Origin: UBA1206 sp050953105 | GTDB lineage: Bacteria; Bacillota; Clostridia; Oscillospirales; CAG-382 | DNA length: 64,000 nucleotides | Assembly: GCA_050953105.1 (NCBI GenBank) | Contig: JBMNMA010000001.1 | Coordinates: 310,001 to 374,000, forward strand | Direction of reading: 5' to 3' | Shown here: piece after piece, positions 1-6,656 of the stretch | Numbering within the stretch: position 1 is the stretch's first letter | Layout: each line of letters begins with the position of its first letter | Made by a program: the position numbers and the translations under genes | Notes under the pieces: generated by a model | The model's input: only the letters and a program-made list of their open reading frames with translations | Database searches by the model: none | What the model was told of the DNA's origin: nothing

Positions 1-599
1 CGCCAGAAGTACCACTGACAGTGTTCAACAAGCTCGTTTCCCTTCAAAACATGAACAAGCAAATCCTCATTATCGGGAACCATTCTTGCGTATTCAACTG
101 CTTTTTCATTATCACCTATGGCGTTGTATGTGAAACAAAGGGATTGAATAGCACCATATCTGTAATCGTTGTTTGCGCTGGTAAGAAGCTTATTTGCGAT
201 TTTTATTATTTCTGAACTGTTATCAATCCGGTTGACATTTAGCAAGGCATACATGAGCTGGTACAATACCGTTTCATCGTTCGGGAATTCTTTTTCCATC
301 CTGCGGCATAGCGCCAGCCTATCATCACTTTTACCCTTGTTGAGCAGTTCGTGACACTGCTTCTCAAACATGTCAATTTTTTCAAGTCTCTTGATTTCAT
401 CGCATCCAAGAAGCGTATCAACTGTAACATCATAATAGGACGCAATACCCGGCAGCATGGTTATATCGGGAAGTCCTTCTCCACGCTCCCATTTTGAGAT
501 CGCCTGCACGGATATTCCGAGGTGATTGGCAATGTCCTCCTGCGTATTGCCACGGTCACGGCGAAGCTCCTTAAGCTTTTCAGCTATTCTGAGTTCCAT
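1..599 (-). CDS. XRE-family helix-turn-helix regulator, 3' end outside window
   Basis: The reading frame starts at an ATG (599-597) behind a strong AGGAGG ribosome site and stays open to base 1, giving 199 visible codons; the C-terminus is missing. Residues 1-60 form a Cro/C1-type DNA-binding domain, with GNTQEDIANHLG followed by the recognition-helix sequence SVQAISKWERG and the usual GLPDITMLPGIASYYDV tail. The remaining ~140 residues are helical and look like degenerate tetratricopeptide units, as in the larger stand-alone XRE regulators of Clostridia. A promoter and a perfect 14-base palindrome lie directly upstream, so autoregulation is likely (inference). Target genes cannot be told from the window. 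Confidence 0.85.
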   Translation of the reverse strand, partial: MELRIAEKLKELRRDRGNTQEDIANHLGISVQAISKWERGEGLPDITMLPGIASYYDVTVDTLLGCDEIKRLEKIDMFEKQCHELLNKGKSDDRLALCRRMEKEFPNDETVLYQLMYALLNVNRIDNSSEIIKIANKLLTSANNDYRYGAIQSLCFTYNAIGDNEKAVEYARMVPDNEDLLVHVLKGNELVEHCQWYFW

Positions 600-622
600 T
601 TGATTATCCTCCTAAGTAAAGT

Positions 623-673
623 AACAAGCGCTTGTTCTGCTGTTATTATAAGGTAATTAATACAGATTTACAA
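623..673 (-). promoter_or_regulatory. Promoter and palindromic operator candidate of the XRE gene
   Basis: On the minus strand a TTGTAA -35 (673-668) and a TATAAT -10 (650-645) are separated by 17 bases. Just downstream, at 636-623, is the perfect palindrome AACAAGCGCTTGTT, which covers the expected transcription start and precedes the ribosome site. This position is typical for an autoregulatory operator of an XRE repressor; binding is inference. Confidence 0.6.
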
Positions 674-754
674 GAACCGCAACGTGGATATACGGTTGAT
701 ATTTTCAACGATGCGTTTATCTAATGGTGCTATTAAGCCAATATATCAAGACTT

Positions 755-796
755 TTTAAAAATAAAGACGATTATTTTATTATCAAAATAACCGTC
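755..796 (-). terminator. Intrinsic terminator, minus strand
   Basis: A 12-base-pair stem (767-778 with 785-796) forms on the minus-strand RNA with one G-U pair and is followed by a T-rich run at 766-755. It sits just downstream of the tRNA-Pro-like remnant at 803-826, as if it were the terminator of a lost tRNA gene. Confidence 0.6.
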
Positions 797-802
797 CTAA
801 TA

Positions 803-826
803 TGGTCGGAGTGACTGGACTCGAGA
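803..826 (-). pseudogene. Degenerate 3' fragment of a tRNA-Pro gene
   Basis: Bases 803-826 repeat the acceptor/CCA end and part of the T arm of the intact tRNA-Pro at 997-1072: 17 of the first 18 bases from the CCA end are the same, with differences in the T stem. No D arm, anticodon arm or 5' acceptor strand follows, so it cannot fold as a tRNA. It could be the leftover of a tandem tRNA duplication or an attachment-site scar; the sequence does not decide. Confidence 0.6.
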
Positions 827-831
827 CTAAC

Positions 832-904
832 ACCCCAAAAAACCTCTGGGTTTTTCGGGGACCCCGTTTTTACCCCACAAAACTTTCAGTTTTGCGGGGA
901 CCCC
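832..904 (-). repeat. Two tandem ~33-base palindromic units
   Basis: Unit A (832-865) and unit B (872-904) have the same plan: ACCCC, an A-rich arm, a 3-4 base loop, a T-rich arm, then GGGGACCCC. In both units position 5 of the stem is A-C on the plus strand but a G-U pair in minus-strand RNA, so the structure is best kept in RNA read on the minus strand. The shared GGGGTCCCC edge is itself self-complementary. They look like REP- or MITE-like palindromes, not single terminators, as there is no T run. Confidence 0.6.
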
Positions 905-960
905 ATTATCGGCAGGTTTTTCGTCTCTGTCACTTTTTTATGTTCTGATTTCCCGTAATA

Positions 961-997
961 AAACTATAATAAAACAGTCTGTTATACACAGACTGTT
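961..997 (-). terminator. Intrinsic terminator of tRNA-Pro
   Basis: A perfect 9-base-pair stem (973-981 with 989-997) overlaps the last base of the tRNA and is followed on the minus strand by a T/A-rich run (TTTTATTATAGTTTT). Confidence 0.75.
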
Positions 998-1072
998 GGT
1001 CGGAGTGACAGGACTCGAACCTGCGGCCTCTTGGTCCCAAACCAAGCGCGCTACCAGTTGCGCAACACCCCG
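997..1072 (-). tRNA. tRNA-Pro (anticodon TGG)
   Basis: Complete cloverleaf on the minus strand: acceptor CGGGGTG pairs with CACTCCG, the anticodon loop is TTTGGGA (anticodon TGG, proline), the T loop is TTCGAGT, and the CCA end is encoded (999-997). It is last in a minus-strand series with His, Arg and Gly tRNAs but is separated from them by a broken methyltransferase gene. Confidence 0.95.
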
Positions 1073-1083
1073 TTATGTAAAAT

Positions 1084-1130
1084 CCCCTTGAAACTAAATT
1101 GCTCATTTCAAGGGGGCTTTGTATTTTCTT
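1084..1130. terminator. Hairpin between tRNA-Pro and the methyltransferase remnant
   Basis: A 10-base-pair stem, CCCCTTGAAA (1084-1093) with TTTCAAGGGG (1106-1115), has T-rich sequence on both sides. In the minus direction it would end transcription of the methyltransferase gene upstream of tRNA-Pro. Confidence 0.55.
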
Positions 1131-1192
1131 TTTGCGGTTTTATCCTTTTCCGCCTGTGGCGGAAGGGATTTTACATTTACCCCCGGTTTTGC

Positions 1193-1957
1193 TTACGGCT
1201 TTCTTGCCAATTGAAGGTCTATGGTGTCATAAACGGTTATGAAACCGCCGTGGCTTTTGATTGCCTGCTTTATTTTTGAAAAGAATTCCCGTCTTATCCC
1301 CTCTTCAAGGGCAATATGGTCGGAATAAGTGCCAAGAAGGGCAACATATTCGTCAGAGGTGAAGGCTCTTTCTCTTTAAAACAGGAAATACCGTATATCC
1401 TCGAAGCCGTATTTTAAAGCGACTTTGGCCCTCTGTCTTGCGTTTTCTATGCCATATTCGTCGGGAGGGGCGGTGTAATTCATATATGTCGCATAAAGCG
1501 ACTGAATATCTTCAAATAGCTTTGGCCTTGACCGGTCATAAGACGGATGGTTTGCAAATCTGGCAAAGGCACCGCCGTGCTTTAACATGGCAAACACCTT
1601 TGTGTAGCCGATTTCCTCGGGTATCCAATGGAATGCCGAGGCAGAATAAACCAAATCGCAGGTGTCTTGCGAAAATTCAATATCCTCAAACCGGCCGGTT
1701 ACTACCGAAAAGGAAGGGTATTCTTTAAACTTTTCCCGGCAGATGGCCGAAAACCTTTCACCCATTTCAACAGCGGTAACGGTGCATCCGGCCTTAAGCA
1801 CAGGCTCAGTTGCCTGCCCGCCGCCTATGCCTACCTCCACCGCAAAGCAAGATTTGGCCGAAGGAACATAATCGAAAATCGCTTTATACAAATCATCTGG
1901 ATATCCGGGGCGGAGCTTTTCATACTCGCTTGCCACGGTATCAAAGGTCCATTCCAA
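1193..1957 (-). pseudogene. Class I SAM-dependent methyltransferase interrupted by one in-frame TAA
   Basis: The gene starts at a TTG (1957-1955); longer forms would run into tRNA-His. The N-terminus (EWTFDTVASEYEKLRPGYP) and motif I (AVEVGIGGGQAT) are typical of ~250-residue class I methyltransferases, and the FHWIPEE segment follows. After 193 residues, directly behind GFEDIRYFLF, a TAA stands at 1378-1376. The same frame then continues without any other stop for 60 codons, through TSDEYVALLGTYSDHIALEE and GGFITVYDTIDLQLARKP, to a natural stop at 1195-1193. The full length would be ~254 residues, the normal family size. One base change from a Tyr codon explains it. The short product may still be made, but it lacks the conserved C-terminal helices. 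The substrate is unknown. Confidence 0.8.
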
Positions 1958-2047
1958 TCCCTTTATTACCGGTATGGAATACTCCTTGTTTTGAAAAATA
2001 GGACACCGGTTGTGATACGCAAATGCATCAAAAACGGTGTCCTGTTT

Positions 2048-2125
2048 TGGGGTGGATGATGGGACTTGAACCCACGACCCCCAGGGCCACAACCTGATAC
2101 TCTAACCACCTGAGCTACATCCACC
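2048..2125 (-). tRNA. tRNA-His (anticodon GTG)
   Basis: Minus-strand cloverleaf with anticodon loop TTGTGGC (GTG). The extra 5' G (position -1, base 2125) pairs with a C discriminator, the hallmark of tRNA-His. CCA is encoded at 2050-2048. Confidence 0.95.
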
Positions 2126-2128
2126 ATA

Positions 2129-2205
2129 TGGCGTGCCTTGGGGGATTCGAACCCTCGACCTACTGCTTAGAAGGCAGTTGCTCTATCCGGCTGAGCTAAA
2201 GGCAC
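2129..2205 (-). tRNA. tRNA-Arg (anticodon TCT)
   Basis: Acceptor GTGCCTT pairs with AAGGCAC, the anticodon loop is CTTCTAA (TCT), the T loop is TTCGAAT, and CCA is encoded. It lies three bases from tRNA-His and four from tRNA-Gly, so the three are one transcription unit. Confidence 0.95.
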
Positions 2206-2209
2206 AACT

Positions 2210-2283
<74 letters not shown>

Positions 2284-2293
2284 GCCTAAATAT

Positions 2294-2380
2294 GCCGTTG
2301 CCGGACAAAAAAACAGGCGGCAACGCATTTATCTTATTTAAGCGATTTAAGCGGAACACAAATCCCCGCAACGTTTGCGG
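2294..2380 (-). terminator. Two hairpins between rpsT and the tRNA cluster
   Basis: Downstream of rpsT on the minus strand are a 6-base-pair stem CCGCAA/TTGCGG (2366-2380) and a 7-base-pair stem GTTGCCG/CGGCAAC with a T-rich loop (2297-2324). Neither has a clean T run, so they may be weak terminators or processing signals between rpsT and tRNA-Gly. Confidence 0.35.
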
Positions 2381-2383
2381 TTA

Positions 2384-2644
2384 TTAAAGGGTATTTAATA
2401 ACTTGGTATACTGGCTTTTCTTACGCGCGGCGTTGTTTTCGTGAAGAATTCCCTTGGAAACGGCTTTGTCAACCATGGAAACCGCCTCGGTATAAGTAGC
2501 CTGTGCAAGAGTTTTATCACCGGCGGCGACAGCAGATTTAAACTTCTTTATAGATGTTTTAAGAGCCGATTTATACATCTTGTTTTGAAGTGTCTTTGTC
2601 TCGGTAACCCTAACTCTTTTTTTCGCAGACTTGATGTTGGGCAT
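2384..2644 (-). CDS. rpsT: 30S ribosomal protein S20
   Basis: An 86-residue basic protein with the S20 signature MPNIKSAKKRVRVTETKTLQ at the N-terminus and a helical Lys/Ala-rich body, the expected family length. S20 binds 16S rRNA early in 30S assembly. The ATG at 2644 follows a strong AAGGAGG site. It has its own promoter (2748-2720) and a leader hairpin, and is divergent from gpr, the usual order in Bacillus and Clostridia. Confidence 0.97.
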   Translation of the reverse strand: MPNIKSAKKRVRVTETKTLQNKMYKSALKTSIKKFKSAVAAGDKTLAQATYTEAVSMVDKAVSKGILHENNAARKKSQYTKLLNTL

Positions 2645-2663
2645 TGATTAACCTCCTTGTTTG

Positions 2664-2748
2664 TTGCCGTTGCTAAAAACATAGCAAAACGGTGTGCCCT
2701 CAATTTCAGGCACTTTGTAATAATAGCATACTTTTTTTAATTTTGCAA
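2664..2748 (-). promoter_or_regulatory. rpsT promoter and leader hairpin
   Basis: TTGCAA (2748-2743) and TATTAT (2725-2720) are 17 bases apart on the minus strand. The leader then contains the imperfect stem CCGTTTTGCTA/TAGCAACGG with a T-rich loop, ending about 20 bases before the start codon. An autoregulatory role for the stem is possible but is inference. Confidence 0.6.
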
Positions 2749-2815
2749 TACCCAAATTAAAAAAACATAAAATATTTTATACGGGAAAAAATAGCATTCA
2801 AAGAGGTGTTTATTT

Positions 2816-3730
2816 ATGCTTACACGACGCACCGACCTTGCCCTTGAAATAAACGAGATAAAAACCGAGGAAGGGAAAAACAAGGGCATTTCCCTTTATG
2901 AAGAAACAATAAACGGCTTTCATGTAACCACCGTAACCATTTCCCCGGAGGGGGAAGCCGAGGCGGGCAAGCCTGCCGGAAGGTATATCACCGCCGACAT
3001 AGGCCGGATTTGGGAAGTTGACCGTAACCAGTTTGAAACCTGCGCCAAGGTTATATCCACCCTGCTTGACCGGCTGTTACCCCCAGTGCCTTCAGACGGA
3101 GGGTGCTACCTTACGGCGGGGCTGGGGAACGAGGCCATAACATCCGACGCTATCGGCCCTAAGGTGGTTAAAAAGCTGCTTGTCACCCGGCATATACGGC
3201 AGTCCAATCCCGAAATATTCCGCAACGCCGGTTTCGGCTCTTCGGCGGCCATAACCCCGGGAGTTCTGGGGCAGACGGGGATGGAGTCAAGCGACGTGGT
3301 GGCCTGCGCCGTCCACAACTGCAGGGCTCATTGTATTATTGCGGTGGACTCACTTGCATCCCGCCGGCTTTCACGCCTTGCCACCACCATTCAGCTTGCC
3401 GACACGGGGATTTCTCCCGGTTCAGGGGTTTACAACACCCGTAACGGATTAAACAAGGAAACCACCGGGGTGCCGGTTATCGCCATAGGGGTTCCCACCG
3501 TGGTGGATGCGGCAACATTGGCCTTTGACCTGCTTGAGGAGGCCAAAAGCGACGTTATGTCAAACGAAATTTCCGAAAAGCTGCTTTCCGGCAGGGGCAA
3601 GGCCATGTTCATAACCCCCAAGGAAAGCGATATAATTTCGGACAAGCTTTCCCGGCTTATAGCCGACGCCATTAACCTTACCGTCCACAAAAATTTATCT
3701 TTGGGAGAAATGCAGGAATACACATCCTGA
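2816..3730 (+). CDS. gpr: Germination protease GPR (spore protease)
   Basis: 304 residues. GPR degrades the small acid-soluble proteins that coat spore DNA at germination. The family signature RTDLALE is present, followed by GRYITADIG, GLGNEAITSDAIGPKVV, VTRHI and the C-terminal GVPVIAIGVPTVVDAAT. The ATG has an AAAGAGGTG ribosome site. Only four residues precede RTDLALE, so the N-terminal propeptide removed on activation in Bacillus is very short or absent. spoIIP follows after 32 bases; gpr-spoIIP is the conserved forespore pair. Expression in the forespore (sigma G) is expected from the family; I did not find a convincing sigma G promoter. Confidence 0.95.
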   Translation: MLTRRTDLALEINEIKTEEGKNKGISLYEETINGFHVTTVTISPEGEAEAGKPAGRYITADIGRIWEVDRNQFETCAKVISTLLDRLLPPVPSDGGCYLTAGLGNEAITSDAIGPKVVKKLLVTRHIRQSNPEIFRNAGFGSSAAITPGVLGQTGMESSDVVACAVHNCRAHCIIAVDSLASRRLSRLATTIQLADTGISPGSGVYNTRNGLNKETTGVPVIAIGVPTVVDAATLAFDLLEEAKSDVMSNEISEKLLSGRGKAMFITPKESDIISDKLSRLIADAINLTVHKNLSLGEMQEYTS

Positions 3731-3762
3731 CACCTTCATAAGATTAAGCGGAGGCGTTGGTT

Positions 3763-4812
3763 ATGTGGGAGATAAGAAAAAGACAAGCCGTAAATATATT
3801 TTCAAAGCTATGCACCTTTATGGTCATATGCGTGATTATAATGCTTGTCTCCGCCCTCCTTGTCAGCCTTATACCCCAAAGCGTGGCGTCTGCCATATAC
3901 AATAAATTCACCCTACCGGCAGACATCCAGTCAAGCGGCGAAGAAAGCGAAAGCGACAAGGGTAACGACTATGAGGAGGAAATAACGGTTATAGACGATT
4001 CCTGGCTACCCATTATTCTAAAGGACGAAACAAGCTATGAGGGGGACGCCATACCCGTATCGGCGGTTAATCTTGCCCGCTACACCAAAAGCCAGAAACC
4101 CGCTCTCTTTGTAATAAATCAAACCAAATATACCATTAACACCGACAACTGCCTTAAGGCTGATGTTTTTGCCGGAAGCATATTCGCCGACAGTCCCACC
4201 GTTCTCATATACCACACCCACGGCACAGAAAGCTATGCCAAGGGAGATACCTATGAGGAGGGGGAAATCTTCAGGTCGGATAACACAAACGAAAACGTGG
4301 TGGCGGTTGGGGCAGCCTTTGCCCGGGAGCTTGAAAAATTGGGCATAAAGGTAATCCACGACACCGAAATGTATGACAAGGAAAGCTACTCCACCTCCTA
4401 CGCCTCAAGCAAAAAGGCGGTGAAGGCGTGGCTGGAGCTTTATCCTTCCATAAAATATGTCATAGACATCCACCGGGACAGCGTGGTAATGTCCGACAGG
4501 CAGGTTAAGCTTATTTCCGAAATCGACGGCAAACGGGTGGCCCAGATTATGCTGGTGGTGGGGACCGATGAGGGGGGGAGCAGCCATACCGGCTGGCTTG
4601 ACAACTTTACCGCCGCGGTTCACCTGCAATCTAAAATGAACGAAATGTATCCCACCCTAGCAAGGCCAATCTACCTTCGCACCGCATCCTTTAATCAGGA
4701 TTTATCCCCGGGGGCGATGCTTATAGAATTCGGCTCCTGCGGCAACACCCTTGAGGAAGCAATAGAGGCCGCAAAGCTTACCGCCGAAGCTATGGCCGAG
4801 GCGCTTAAATAG
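3763..4812 (+). CDS. spoIIP: Stage II sporulation protein P
   Basis: 349 residues. SpoIIP is the peptidoglycan amidase/endopeptidase that works with SpoIID and SpoIIM to drive engulfment. An N-terminal membrane anchor (about residues 13-45) is followed by an acidic linker and the catalytic domain with VLIYHTHGTESY, the family's first zinc-site block, then VIDIHRDSV, VGTDEGGSSHTGW and the C-terminal LIEFGSCGNTLEEA. I prefer the ATG at 3763 over a TTG two codons earlier because GCGGAGG ends at 3754, giving proper spacing. A bidirectional terminator follows. Confidence 0.95.
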   Translation: MWEIRKRQAVNIFSKLCTFMVICVIIMLVSALLVSLIPQSVASAIYNKFTLPADIQSSGEESESDKGNDYEEEITVIDDSWLPIILKDETSYEGDAIPVSAVNLARYTKSQKPALFVINQTKYTINTDNCLKADVFAGSIFADSPTVLIYHTHGTESYAKGDTYEEGEIFRSDNTNENVVAVGAAFARELEKLGIKVIHDTEMYDKESYSTSYASSKKAVKAWLELYPSIKYVIDIHRDSVVMSDRQVKLISEIDGKRVAQIMLVVGTDEGGSSHTGWLDNFTAAVHLQSKMNEMYPTLARPIYLRTASFNQDLSPGAMLIEFGSCGNTLEEAIEAAKLTAEAMAEALK

Positions 4813-4825
4813 GTTGAATGAACTG

Positions 4826-4849
4826 AAAAGCCGGCTTTAGCCGGCTTTT
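4826..4849. terminator. Bidirectional terminator between spoIIP and the sigma factor gene
   Basis: AAAAGCCGGC-TTTA-GCCGGCTTTTTT: a perfect GC-rich stem with A and T runs on its two sides, between two convergent genes. Confidence 0.9.
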
Positions 4850-4850
4850 T

Positions 4851-6446
4851 TTACAGCTTTACATATGCGCCGAGGGTCTTTTGTGAAGATTCCTTAAGCC
4901 AGCCGTCGGATAAAGCCTGTTCAAATGCATAACCCCTTTGGTGGCTTGCCATAGAGCATGCCTGGGTACGGGATATAGCGTTTTTATCAAATTTCGCCGG
5001 AAGGTCGGAATCGATAATATCTATGCAGTATTTCAAGGCATTAGCAAACACCTCTGCGGCTTTTTCGGTTTTTGCGTTTATATCCTGCTGTATTTCCTCC
5101 GCAAAGCGTTTTTGAATTATTTCAAGCCTTTCGGTAAAAACCAAAAGCATTGGACTGTAATAATTTTCGGTTTTGTATATATACCCGTAGCTTTCAAGAG
5201 CGTCAAGCACTCCCTTGTTAACATCCTGCCATTGGCCCTTGCATACCTTAACAAGGCTTTCCCCTTCTAGGGCTGTCAGATGCTCGGGGGTGCGGTAGTA
5301 TATATCCTTATAGCGGAACTTATACTGGCCGAAATCGACGTCGGAAAAACAGCCGTGGAGTCCCACAAAGACCGGCGTGTCAAGGGCCGTTTCCTGAAAA
5401 CCTACAATGTCCCATTCGCCGCCGTTGGGCCGCTTGGTAAGTGTATAATTGCAAAGGCTTTTATCAACCCTGTAGGCGGCTAAAGTTGAGATTTTGTCAT
5501 ACAGCCGCATAAGCAATGTCCATTTGGCTTCTTCATAGCTTACAAAGCTGCCGTAATAGTCAATGCCAAGGTTGACGCACGCCTTATGGTAAGTTTCGAT
5601 AATTTCCTCAAGGATTATTGTCAGTTCAGGGGTTATCTCTTTGTTCTTTTCGTGAATTTTAATTTGAGCGGAAGATGAAATTATGGGGAAATTTGTTTCA
5701 TATTTATCCCCGGTTTTGACCATAAAGGTGCCTGCCACAAGGCCTTCCAGCTCTTCTTCCATGTAGGGCATGGAAACCCCCAGCTCCATGGAAAGCTGTT
5801 CTGCGGTGGAGGGGTTGTCATAGGCCTCAAGGAGGATGTTTTTATACAGCTTTTTGGTTATAACCGACCAGGGTTCGCCGTAAGTCCCCGGCTTGTTCAT
5901 GTTGGAAATAAAGGTGATTTCCTCGGGAGCATAGCTTCTTTTACCGAATTCTCTTGCCATATTCATTCCCTCTTTCAGTTGTTTTCTTGAGTTGTAAAGT
6001 TTGGTCTTTACTGTTCCCAAAGGAAGGCCGGTTTCTTTGGCTATTTGAGGAAGGCTTTTATCTTCAAGGTAATGGGCGACTATAATATTCCGGTAGTCGC
6101 TCCTTATAAAGGCAAGTTCCCGCCTTAAAAGGCTTATATCTTCCGATAAGATAATGTCCTCTTCGGTGTATTCACCGTCGGGCAGGGTTTCGGATAAATC
6201 TTCAATATCAACGGAAAGTCCGTTTTTTATTTTTTCCTTAACCCATTTTGAATAACGGTTTCTTGCTATCTGCCACACCCAGGCCTGAAAGGAGAAGATA
6301 CACACTCCTTTGCTTATGGCGGATAAAATGTCAAGGCTTATATCCCCCGCCAGGTCCTCGGCATCCTTTTCGCTGCCGGTTTTACGCAGGCAGAAGTAAA
6401 ATACCTTTTCAAGATAATTTTTGCAGTATTCCTGTGCATAGTCCAT
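4851..6446 (-). CDS. ECF-like sigma-70 factor with large C-terminal extension
   Basis: 531 residues, about three times a usual ECF sigma. Residues 1-75 are a region-2 domain (GSEKDAEDLAGDI ... FQAWVWQIARNRYSKWV); residues ~115-170 are region 4 with a helix-turn-helix (SLPQIAKETGLPLGTVKTKL). After an EEITFI linker comes a winged-helix-like segment (NPSTAEQLSMELGVSMPYM), then ~280 residues of mixed alpha/beta sequence that I do not recognise. The ATG at 6446 follows AAGGAGGTGG; the upstream ATG at 6479 has no such site. A good promoter lies upstream, and no anti-sigma gene is adjacent. The extension may sense a ligand or act as a built-in anti-sigma domain (inference). The regulon is unknown. 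Confidence 0.85.
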   Translation of the reverse strand: MDYAQEYCKNYLEKVFYFCLRKTGSEKDAEDLAGDISLDILSAISKGVCIFSFQAWVWQIARNRYSKWVKEKIKNGLSVDIEDLSETLPDGEYTEEDIILSEDISLLRRELAFIRSDYRNIIVAHYLEDKSLPQIAKETGLPLGTVKTKLYNSRKQLKEGMNMAREFGKRSYAPEEITFISNMNKPGTYGEPWSVITKKLYKNILLEAYDNPSTAEQLSMELGVSMPYMEEELEGLVAGTFMVKTGDKYETNFPIISSSAQIKIHEKNKEITPELTIILEEIIETYHKACVNLGIDYYGSFVSYEEAKWTLLMRLYDKISTLAAYRVDKSLCNYTLTKRPNGGEWDIVGFQETALDTPVFVGLHGCFSDVDFGQYKFRYKDIYYRTPEHLTALEGESLVKVCKGQWQDVNKGVLDALESYGYIYKTENYYSPMLLVFTERLEIIQKRFAEEIQQDINAKTEKAAEVFANALKYCIDIIDSDLPAKFDKNAISRTQACSMASHQRGYAFEQALSDGWLKESSQKTLGAYVKL

Positions 6447-6519
6447 AAAAACCACCTCCTTCAACCATATAGAGGCCAAAAACAGCTTTCGGTTTTGAAA
6501 AAACTGCTTTAACGGTTAA

Positions 6520-6549
6520 ATTTTATTGTAAAACATTCAAAGCTGTCAA
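6520..6549 (-). promoter_or_regulatory. Sigma-A-type promoter of the sigma factor gene
   Basis: TTGACA (6549-6544) and TAAAAT (6525-6520) on the minus strand with an 18-base spacer, 74 bases upstream of the start codon. Confidence 0.65.
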
Positions 6550-6608
6550 CTTTAAAAGTAAGAAAATAATTAAAGCGTGACTTAAATTTTATTTTACTAA
6601 CGCAAGAC

Positions 6609-6648
6609 AAAACCACCCCTAAGGTCTGGGGTGGTTTTTAATTTTTTT
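6609..6648. terminator. Terminator downstream of the class A PBP gene
   Basis: A 10-base-pair stem AAACCACCCC/GGGGTGGTTT with T-rich flanks. The best T run is on the plus strand, but the minus side also has GGTTTTGTCTT, fitting termination of the PBP transcript. Confidence 0.75.
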
Positions 6649-6656
6649 GCTTTTTA

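Noticed and set aside
832..904. CRISPR-like array
   Set aside because: Only two units, with palindromic arms that differ between copies and no spacer of regular length; no cas genes.
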